Shown here: positions 13,101 to 23,008 of the stretch, in pieces
How positions within the stretch are numbered: position 1 is the first letter of the stretch
Layout: each line of letters starts with the position of its first letter
Assembly: GCA_008477525.1 (NCBI GenBank)
Contig: SPDT01000006.1
Coordinates: forward strand, 213,501 to 277,500
Direction of reading: 5' to 3'
Length of the DNA stretch: 64,000 bases
Source: Hypomyces perniciosus
Taxonomy: Eukaryota; Ascomycota; Sordariomycetes; Hypocreales; Hypocreaceae
Program-made: the position numbers and the translations under genes
Notes under the pieces: generated by a model
The model's database searches: none
The model's input: only the letters and a program-made list of their open reading frames with translations
Told to the model about the DNA's origin: nothing

Positions 13101-14620
13101 AGCCCACGTGCGACTTCTGCAGGGAGAACCCTGAAACTACTACGGGCGGGCCGCCGATAGCATACTACTCGTAGGCCAGGCCACTAGAGGAACGAACATT
13201 GACTCGTCTGCTTCGGGCGAAAGGGTCCTAGATGCTAGGATTGGGCGGTGCCCTTGCCCTGCCCTGCCCTTACCCACTTCATTATAAACGACTTACAACG
13301 TGTAATACAGCGTACAGGCGACTTACTTGATACAACTAGATGCGACTCTGTACAATATGTACATGCTGGGCTCCGCGGTTCATGCCGGCAGGTGTGTGTG
13401 TACATGCCATACGAGGTGGTAGTACTACTAGTTCGTAGATTAGCTTCCACGACTTCGTATCACATCCGAAAATGGCTGCCGAGAGAGCAGACATTCCCAT
13501 TGCCCCGTTCCCATTCTTTGCCTTTGTATCTAGTATGACTGGGACGCCAGCAGAGAAGGGCCAGATGGGACGGATGAAGAAGAGGGGGGTGGGCACAACA
13601 CAGCATATCCCAGTAAGCGGAAGCCCAGACCAACAACCCAAGCAGAGGACAAGGCACGCAAAAAGGGACCCGAGAGACAGAGACGGAGACGGAGAAAGAG
13701 AAAGAGAGTTGTTTTTTTGCGGCTTGTTGCGTGGCGGGTCGGCACGGAGCAACCAGTCCAATAGATCTGGTCCTGACTGTTCTTCCTTCGGCTACAGGCT
13801 CCAAGTACACCCAAGCCCGGCTGTTCTGTCTCTTAGTACTAGGTACGGGAGTATATAAGATGCCTCTAGTGGCCATGATGGCCGTAATATATACCGTCGA
13901 AACCGCCTGACCAAAAGGCAGATCGCGACCATTTCTGCTGCTTTGTGTCTGATACGCCAAACCTATTGATCACGTACGGCTATTACGTACGTACAAGTCG
14001 TACAGACTCGCTCGTCTAGGCAAAGGTTTGCTATCTCTCCCTCTCCTCACTCACCCTCTCTCTTACTAGCCTCTCTCTCCAACGCCCGCTTGCTCGTGTG
14101 CGCAGTTTGCTTACATATTGCGACTAGGCCATTCACACGGGTCTCGGTTTATTTTCTCTACTATTTCAGCCTCTCAACCGCCGCTAAAGCAACGGAGACC
14201 ATCAGACCCGCTCTCTTTTTCTGGACTTTCCCCATCCTCAGAACCAGTTTTATCGCGCCTTGAACCTTGTTTGGAAGTTCACGTTGCGCCAACAGGTCAG
14301 ACAAGTTGATCCCCCAGGATTGCCCGATCTGGCGAGACCCGTTACAGATCAGCCAACAGCAGCGCTGTGTCGGGAATAATCAGCATTGACTGCAGGCCTG
14401 GCGTTTTTGTCTCCAAATCTCAAAGTCTCGGGAAATCGAGAGAGAGAAAAAAACCAACACTACATTGTAAAACGAACAACACAACACAAAACAAAACCAT
14501 TTAGTCGACAGGCGGGCCTCTTGAGTAAAGGGCACGCCCGTCGCATATATATAAGCCGTCAATCTGGGTTCCTTACTTTCGGCGTTGTCGAGCAAGGGAA
14601 AGAAGGCATCACGGGGCATC
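10124..14620. other. Long gene-poor region upstream of amidase
   Basis: About 4.5 kb with no convincing gene. Open frames up to 197 codons have no domain, no codon bias like the neighbours and overlap one another on both strands. The region holds four TACGGAGTA/TACTCCGTA copies (10642, 11148, 11695, 12884), a GA-rich stretch near 13670-13710 and a CT-rich stretch near 14030-14095. A non-coding transcript or a diverged orphan gene cannot be excluded. Confidence 0.5.
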
Positions 14621-16355
14621 ATGGGTAGCAACATCGACGACGATGCATATCGTCTTACGGGCTCGGAGGCTCTGGCCAAGATCCGCGCTGGCGAAATGAC
14701 GATAGAAGGCTATGCCCGCTCGCTGCTACGTCGCATCGATGCACGCGACGCCAAGGTCGGAGCTTGGGCTTACCTCGACAAGGATTATGTCCTGCAGCAG
14801 GCGAGAGCTTTGGACAAGGTGCCTATGAGTAAGAGAGGGCCATTGCACGGGATGCCCATTGCCGTCAAGGATGTTATTTACACCAAAGGTGAGTAAGCTG
14901 TTCATTACGGTCCCTCGAGCAGGAAGCAAAGAAGAAGGGAAAGAAAAGAGAAAATGGTTGAAAGTAGACAAGTGTCTAAGAGGGGAATCAAGCCAAAGGC
15001 GGATGAGATGAGGGATCACCATTTGTTTGTGTTTTGTCAGTGAAAGAGGGATTATCCTTGTATGCATGGGCGCTTGAGATGAAGGGAGAGAGACCAGACA
15101 TGAGCTGGTGGTGTTGGACCGGGGCGCGTTTCATGCTATCGTCCTTTTTTGTCGAGCTGCAGACTGCAAGGACGGGCCAAGGCTGATATCAGGATGTCTG
15201 TGTCTGAACGATAGACATGCCCACGGCGCACAACTCCCCCATCTACAAGGGCGACTTCCCGAGGCTTGATGCTGCACCTATTATTCTCCTCCGTCACGCT
15301 GGCGTTCTGTTTCTCGGTAAGTCTCTGTCTACATCTTATTCCCTCCTCATCAACCACTTACACGGTCTCTCCCCTTTCCCCCCAACTCAGGCAAAACCAC
15401 AACCACCGAATTCGCCGCCACAACGACCGGCCCGGCCTCCACGCACAACCCCCACGACACATCCCGCACCCCCGGCGGCTCCTCCTCCGGAACCGGAGCC
15501 GCAATTGGCGATCTCCAAGCCCCTGTCGGCCTCGGTACTCAAACGGGCGGCTCAACTATCCGCCCCGGCTCCTTCAACGGCATCTACGCCATCAAGCCCA
15601 CATGGAACGCCATCTCCCGCGAGGGCTTGAAGGTCTCGTCCCTCAATCTCGACACCCTCGGCCTTTTCGCCCGCAGCGTCGAGGACCTCGACCTACTGGC
15701 CGACGTCTACGACCTGCGTGACGATGAGAAGAGTGGCTTCCAGGGCCTCAAGGGCGCTCGTTTTGCGCTTTGCAAGACTGTTGTGTGGCCCTTGGCAGGC
15801 GAGGGCACGCGCAATGCCATCTCCCGTGCTGCCGAGCTCCTCCGTGCCCATGGCGCTATCGTCGAGGAGATTGAACTGCCCCCTGAGTTCGACAACCTGC
15901 CCCAGTGGCACAACGTCCTCCTCCACACTGAGGGCCAAACTGCATTCCTGCCTGAACATCGCACCGCCAAGACCAAACTTGCGCCCACGCTGATCGACTA
16001 TGTTGAACAAAAGGGCGGCTTCAACCACGCTGCACAGATCAAAGCTCTCGACAATATCGCTGCCTTGCGGCCCCAGATCGACGCCATCGCCTCACAGTAC
16101 ACCGCTATCCTCACGCCCAGTGTCATCGACGAGGCTCCCAAAGGTATTGACTCAACCGGTGATGCTATATTCTGTGCTTCGTGGTCAGCGCTGCATACCC
16201 CCGTGATCAACATCCCCGGCTTTCAAGGTGCGCATGGCATGCCTATTGGCGTGTCCCTCGTGGCGCCGAGATATCGCGATAGACACTTGCTCAAGGTGGC
16301 GAAGGAGGTAGGAAAAGTTTTTGAGGCGGAGGGAGGATGGAAGAGCAGACTATAG
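14621..16355 (+). CDS. Amidase, amidase-signature family
   Basis: Three exons: 14621-14888, 15215-15316 and 15391-16355, giving 444 residues. The Ser-cisSer-Lys triad of the amidase signature family can be placed: Lys in MPIAVKDVIYTKD, the cis-Ser in TPGGSSSGTGAAIG and the nucleophile Ser in TQTGGSTIRPGSF, followed by the usual GIYAIKPT. These enzymes hydrolyse carboxylic amides to acid and ammonia. The substrate cannot be told, and GatA-like, acetamidase-like or fatty-acid amide hydrolase-like activity is possible. Residues 1-30 look cytosolic, with no signal peptide. The first intron is 326 nt, several times longer than the others in this window, and separates the Lys block from the rest. 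The gene follows the 4.5-kb gene-poor region. Confidence 0.92.
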
Positions 16356-16953
16356 CCTCAAAAGCGATCATGGATGAGTACCACCCACACCATATTGTGA
16401 AGTGTGGAAGAAGGGGTCTTTGACTTGCTCGTGACTGGATCTTATGTGAAAATCCCAGTCCTTTTGGGGAGTGTTAATTCGGTTGGACAGCATGGGATTC
16501 AGGAATAACGCATGTATGTGAATGTGAGAGAGAAAGACAGACACAAATTTGTCTTGACTCGTTTGCTTTGTGACTCAGTCAACATTTTCACGTTCCACAC
16601 GCCTTGAGATTCCAAAGTGCGACACTCGCGCCCAGTCTGCCCATAATTTACAATGGTCAGTCAGAAAGACCAAGATCCGCCAAAACTACACGATATGTAT
16701 CCACACAGGAGGATTCGGTGCATCAAGAATCCTCTCAACCCAATAAAAGCCCATTGCCACAAATGTCCCCACACTCCTTTAACCCTTCCCGTGTTATACA
16801 TGCCACTGTCCTCAGGTCAGTATGCATGCGCAGCAAATCCAGGCCGTTCGTCCAAAACAAAACAATAGAGATTTTCAGATCATTATGAAGAAGTTAGGTA
16901 AGTGGTGGTTGTAGGTTACATAAAAAAGAAGCAGGTTCGCTTTTGTGGGAATT
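16356..16953. other. Intergenic region between convergent genes
   Basis: Shared 3' flank of the amidase and CDP-DAG synthase genes. No coding signal seen. Confidence 0.6.
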
Positions 16954-18640
16954 TCATGACGACGACATCGCCTTTTCAATACAGCCACGGAGCTGAAACA
17001 AATATGTTAGCAATGCGAGAGACTCTAGAGCAGCAGGGGTGGGATTGACGCACTTCTTCAGGCATGATACCTTGGTTGCCCAGATATCTGCACATGCTCT
17101 TCACTAGCTCAACTTGCTCATGCGGGTTCAAACTGGTAATGGCCGTCTCAAGAACGCTTCCGAGGGTGACCTTGTGCACCTCAATGAAAGTATGATAGTA
17201 CATGTAGGCGAAAAAGCCCATAATGAACTGACAATCCATGCGGTCAGTTATGCCACCGTGTCCGGGAATAGAGTCGCCGAAATCCTTGATCTTGAACGTG
17301 CGCTTAAGACCCGAAGCGAAGAAGCCACCAAAGGGGGCGATCAGAGAGGCAAAGGTGGCGAAAGCAAGCGCATGAAGCTGCATAGGAGCGAATGTGAGAG
17401 AGAAATTGGTGTTTGGGGGCAGGAAGAAGAAATCAGGGAGGTGATAGGTATTCGGTACAAAGACCGGGTTCAACTCGCATTGCAGGCCTGTGAAGATGTT
17501 TGCACCAAGGTCCTAGATGAAGTTAGGACTGAGAATTTCCACGTTTCTAGCGATAATCACTCACATTGACCGGGCAGATGAAGTACTTGGAGCGCATCAA
17601 GATATTGACAAGCAAAAAAGCCCAGACAATCGTCATGATCCAGGCGCCGACGAATCCCTCAACCGTCTTCTTGGGAGAAAGCTTGATGAGCTGGGTACGA
17701 CCAAATGCAATACCACAGATGTAGGCAAAGATATCGTTGGTGATTACGAGTGCGGCAGGGAGGAAGAACCAGATCATGCCCTCGAAGATGTTGTTCATGA
17801 CAAAGTGCGCCTGGACAACAATGAGGTAGAGAGCCATGTGTGTCCAGGCAAAGTTGGTGAACTGAAACTTGTAGTTTCCCGCCTGGAGTGAAGCAACAAA
17901 GAAAACAAATCCTATGGCAGGGTTAGTTTATGGTCAAGCTATGATGCATACACCTGCTGGACTGAGAGGGACAAACCAAAAACGTAGAGCACAAAGCTGA
18001 TGAAGCGATGGTGGGTGGCCAACGGCAGCAGCACCTTGTCCACGAGGACGATGTGCTTGAAGTAATAGATGACGCTCTCGCCGTAGAGGAAGTACACTGG
18101 GAGCATGTTAGCACATGGCCAGGACCTCACGTAAACAGGATCGTACTTGTCGTAGCTAGCCAATACCAATTTAGACTCTTGGTGGATCGCAGAGACCTTG
18201 CTCGGCTGGGGACATTGGCGATGGCAATAACCTCCTTGAAGGAGATAATCTGAACGGTTGTTATGATGGCAATGATGTAGATGTGACCCATGAATAGTGC
18301 AGCGAAGAAACCAGCAATCATGACAAAGGTCCACAGGGTTCGTGTCCAGAAGTTGGCCTTCTTCTTCTCATACTCGGCCTTCTTCTCCGCCGCTGTCGCT
18401 GGTCTCTGTGATTGTGCAATATTGTCAGCCCCAACTCCAGCGCCAACGATGGATTCCGCAAAAAAGAGAATGGCATACCTCCTCTACAGGCGCCAGCCTG
18501 GCCAGGACTTGTGCCTTGGTCCTAGTTGGTGACCCCTCCTCGCTTCTGTCGCTGAAACTTGACCGGCGGCCTTCGGAACCGCTGAGCTGGCCGTTGGCAT
18601 TCTTCTGCGGGGACCTGGGCCCCTTCTTTGATCTGGCCAT
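16954..18640 (-). CDS. CDS1: CDP-diacylglycerol synthase (phosphatidate cytidylyltransferase)
   Basis: Six exons on the minus strand: 18479-18640, 18147-18405, 17977-18096, 17565-17911, 17054-17512 and 16954-16992, giving 461 residues, close to yeast Cds1 (457). The enzyme converts phosphatidic acid and CTP to CDP-diacylglycerol, the branch point to phosphatidylinositol, phosphatidylserine and cardiolipin, in the ER membrane. The family signature is clear near the C terminus: GLKRTFKIKDFGDSIPGHGG followed by ITDRMD. Several membrane segments precede it. The N terminus is a basic, Ser-rich cytosolic tail. Exon 3 begins inside the ATG of MYFLYGESVIYYFKH; the alternative of reading on through the preceding intron would insert a stretch foreign to the family. 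An in-frame ATG 24 nt upstream (18664) is an alternative start. Confidence 0.95.
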
Positions 18641-19927
18641 CGCGTATGGCGAGTGGTGTCGCAATTCAGCTTCAGCGAGATGCGCGCGCTGCGGATTGCT
18701 CGGAAACTGTGTGTCGAATGGGTTTGCGGCGGGCAGATGGGGCTGTACAGTCTATTAGAAGACACTTGTCCACCATCTCGATATTACACTTACCGTGTAA
18801 GCGATCTAGACACGAGAGCAACTGCGGCGACAGCGACAACAGCGACGGTGGCGACCGCGGAGAATGATAGAGATAGAGAGAGCTGGTCTGTGTTGATGGT
18901 GTTGTGTTGGAAGACAGAAGCGAACTGCCACACATTCAACATGAACGTGGAGCTGACGAAATTTAGTGGGTTAGGCAGGTTCACGCAGAGCTTATTAGGG
19001 TGTGGCTTAGTGGCTACCTAAGCCTACAGACACTAACGGATGCTGGGAGTTACGTCAGGCCTCCGTCGCCACCAACTGTCTGTCTGTCCGTGGAATTCCA
19101 ACAAAGTTCTACGCCTCAATCAGATGAATGGTTTGTTCTCCGCTTCTGCATGCGGCACAACAGATAATTAATTAAATGATACCACTATCTCTCCTCCTAA
19201 AGGGGGTGGCTTGGTGACAGTTGAAGTTGACAGGCAGAAATTCCATATGACAGGAGCCAAGAACTCCGTGCAAGTCGCAATCATATATTATTCTATGCTC
19301 GCAATTTATAGAGGTTTGTTGGGGGTTGAGCTCAAGTGTCTGTTTGTCCTAAACAGATATCATGAGACAAGACATTGAATGGCTGTTTGTTCGAGTCAGC
19401 TGCGGAGAATTAACAATGCCTAATTCCGAACGCCATAGGCCTACCTACGGAGTATTCGGTTCTGCAACCCGAGGACACAGAAACTCGAGTCGCAAAACTG
19501 GTGGACAAATTGTCCTTTTATTTCTGTTCCAGCTGTGATGGTACACATTTGCGTGATATCCATCCAAAAATGCTCCCCTCTTGACATCCACAGTCGGCCG
19601 TATGGATGAAACGATGGCCACAAGTTCAACCAGATCATAGGCGATTTGAAATCCGCTTCTTGGTCATGAATAAGTTGCTCTTGAAGGTATTCCGCACTAA
19701 TTAGTAAGAACTCAACATGGCATCCTTGCCCTGAGAGCACCAGCCACAATCCTGTGGCAGCTACGCTCTTTACTCAAGCTTCAGCCACATTATCCCAACA
19801 CGTGACTTCGCGTTGTGTAGGCGACATTAGTGACGTGGGGTCGCGGACTGGTTCTCGGTCTTCTGGTATGGCTCTAGCAGCACAAAATCACTTGTCGAGT
19901 CATGACGCCTTCAAAGGTCCATGAACA
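18641..19927. other. Divergent intergenic region, CDS1 / uvsD
   Basis: About 1.3 kb between head-to-head housekeeping genes. It holds one TACGGAGTA (19446). Open frames are short and unsupported. Confidence 0.6.
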
Positions 19928-22371
19928 ATGGATCTGGACGAATTCTCCGACGACGGCTTCGATGAGCTACCCGATAACGCGCTTCAAGAGCTGGAAGATC
20001 ATGCCATTCAGTTTACTCAGGCCCAGCAAGCCCTCACGCAACGCCATGTCCCTTCTCAACAAGAATCACAGCGTCACTATCCCGATTATGGCTGGGGGGA
20101 AGAGGACGACTTGGATACCACAGAGGTGACCAACCATGCTGGGGTTCCAGTTGGTAGGCCAGTCGTCGATAAGACATTGAGGCAGCAGGCACGACAGGCA
20201 CGACAGGCACAGCAGCGTGGACCGTCCCAACACAACCGAGCATCCATTCCCCCAGTCCCGAACCCTCGATGGAATCCAGCAATCAATCCGGCCGCCGGAC
20301 CAGGAGCTTCTCTCGCGGCACGACCTAGAATCCCCAACACTAGGCCTCCCAATCAACCATATATCGGCTCCCAGCGATTCCCAGCTCAGACGCAAACCGT
20401 TGCCCGTTCTCAAGCAAGCCAGTTCGCCCCACCACCTATTCCATCCCAAGCCCAATCTGGGGCTATTCTTTCAGCATTACAGCAGCGTGTCCGCACCCTG
20501 GAGGCAGAACTCGATCTTGCCCGTGGTGAGGCCACCATTCTCCGTTCCAATACAGCAAAGGCTCAGCGGGAATACGATGCACAAATTACCCGCCTCAAGA
20601 AACTCAATGCCGACCAGCTAGCCAAGCAAGAGCGAGCCGTAGAGGCAGCATTGGCTGCTGAGAAAAGCGCCAATACAGAGCTTCAGTTCCTTCAGCAAGA
20701 TATGAAAGAGGCTAGTGGTCGAGCTCGCAGGAAGGATCACACTGGAGGAGCAGGCTCTGGGGCAACGACACCAAAGAAGGCTACCAAGACCTGGGGTTTT
20801 GCCGATGGCTTTGACGAGATGGATATCGCTTCTAGTCCCAGCAAGGGGCAGGGGAAGAACAAGAATGCGGGCTCCGTTGCGGCCAATGTTGGAGAAAGGA
20901 CACCAAGTAAAGGGAAGAGGAAGCGTCCCGTGGTTGACAGCCCAATCAAGCCCCTCGAGATTCAAATTCGGACAGATGATGTTGAGATGGGTGAAGATCA
21001 AAATATGTCGCAACCAGTTCAACCGCCAGTGGTTGTAGCAGCGCCAGCAGCTCCCTTTGATGTGAGCCATATCTTGACCCCGACTTACTGGTTACTCGAT
21101 CTAATACGCCACAGTTTCTACAATTGGTGCTTGATCATGGTTATTCTAGGGATCAGCCGCCCACCTTTGACATCCTGTCGCGCATCTCGTTCCCCTCTGA
21201 CCCAGCAGCGACCTCCTTTTCTACCATGATCTTCGAAAGACTACCGCTGATGGGCAACCCCCGTCAGCCGATGCAGCTGCTTGTAGACTTTGCGGAGCAA
21301 ATCATCATTCTCTGGACAAAATGCTTTGAAGAGCAATTTTGGGAACCTATCAAATATCTTGCTTCACTCATCTCATTTACCTTTCAACTACATACATCAT
21401 CCGTCGCACCTCTGATCATTTCAAGGCTTGTCCCCGTCGCTCAATCAACAATATTCACACTCGCTGAAGGCCCACAACGACTTCCGGATGGAACAGTTAC
21501 CAACAGTGAAGAGTATAGCTTCCTAGAGCAGCACATTGACACGTCACAAATCCTCTCACTCCTCTACACCGCCGCCTTGGCCTGTGCAACCACACCAACG
21601 GAGACGGAAGATGGCGTCAAGTACACAGCTGCTGGATTCTGGAGGCTCATGTCTCTAGACGTGGCCCTTCTGCTCTTAATGCCGAAGCAGAAAGTTGTTG
21701 ACACTATCGGCATGCTTGACTTGTTGGTCACATCCTCGCTGCCCGACTCGATCGGCCCCATCACCGAAGACAAGGATACGATATCCGTGGCACGGGCTGT
21801 TATTGAACGAGTATCTGCCAAGTTGACGGAGCATCCGCGCGCTACGACTACACCAGAGCAAAAGAGAGGGGTTCGACTCGCTGCTCTACGAACACTGATT
21901 GCTTTTGCCAGACATACATTTGGGGCAAAGGAGCTTGCGTCCCATGACAGCGTTCTTCCGCGCTTGGTCACTTGTTTGAGTACTTCAATCGATGACCTGT
22001 ATGACCAGCCCATTCCTTCGAGCATTCTTCCTCCGCTTCCTGATTGCATCAAGTCGTCATCCCTCAAAATGCCCGAATCCACAGCCCCTTCCGAGTTGTA
22101 CAGAATCATCTCTCAATGTGTGCTTCTCATCCACACGTTGGTCACGGACCCATACACAGCCAACTTGGCTAACATAAACCAAAAACTATCACTATCATAT
22201 GGAGGGAGCCAGCGATATCTAATTGCGTTGGGGAGACTGACGTTTGCCGAAGAGGATTTGGTTATGGAAGCTGGCATTGAAGGCGAGGTTGTGGAGGCGG
22301 CACACGAGCTTTTGGAAATGGCGGTCACGCCGGACGAAGGGGAGGTCGTGAGCCAGGCATTTGTTGCATGA
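19928..22371 (+). CDS. uvsD: DNA damage checkpoint protein UVSD/Rad26 (ATRIP orthologue)
   Basis: Two exons, 19928-21061 and 21115-22371, giving 796 residues. The N terminus is acidic (MDLDEFSDDGFDELPDNALQ). A long Gln/Pro-rich stretch follows, then a coiled coil of about 90 residues starting near LQQRVRTLEAELDLARGEA. Next comes a basic segment with TWGFADGFDEMDI and SPSKGKRKR-like nuclear localisation signals, and finally a helical C-terminal half. This order of acidic tail, coiled coil and helical repeats is that of the fungal Rad26/UVSD/Ddc2 family. These proteins bind the ATR-type kinase (UVSB/Mec1/Rad3) and bring it to RPA-coated single-stranded DNA. Identification rests on overall architecture and on the FADGFDEMDI segment, not on a catalytic motif. 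Confidence 0.82.
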
Positions 22372-23008
22372 AAATTGAGCCTTCGGCTCTACTACGGTGT
22401 ATATGAGTTTGGCTATCATTGGACAGGCATTGTACTGGGATTTCGGCGTTGTCGGGGTTGGACGATGCTTCAGGGCACATGGCATAAGAGTCGCATATAT
22501 GGTGTTTGGGTTGAAATGTGTTATGAATCATGAACTTGGGTATGTATAAAGAAGAGATTGGGTGAATGGGTCGTCATTTGGTACGTGTAGGTATTCGAAA
22601 TACCTCTTTACACTCAACTAAGATTGTCACTTATATCTCTATGACGAACAGTCTCTCACAAGACATGATGCTCTAGTCGATCATCGCCCCTCTCTATCCC
22701 AAGGAGTCGGGTCAGCACCATGATTGTTCAATATTGAACGGTTTCCTCAGGATACCGCTACGGTCTTGCTGATTGATTTCTTAGAGAATGAATCAGTCAA
22801 CCTTGCGACTGATGGCTCCGAGGATGCGAAATTTGGAATTCACGTTAACAAATGCCACAGAACCAAAATTAAAATAGAAAATCTGATTGCTAATGCTTCC
22901 TGGTTCCTGAACCATCCTTTCCCATAATCTTTTACAAAACAAAGAAATACAAAACAACCGCTGCACATGGTATCGTTCCCTTTTCCCAATCTTTTCTGGC
23001 CCTTGTTA
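22372..23008. other. Intergenic region between convergent genes
   Basis: 3' flanks of uvsD and the repeat-protein gene. AT-rich, with no gene seen. Confidence 0.6.

Noticed and set aside
13460..13960. 166-codon minus-strand open frame
   Set aside because: It runs through low-complexity GA/CT sequence that yields Ser-Phe and Ser-Val repeats. No start context, domain or splice partner.
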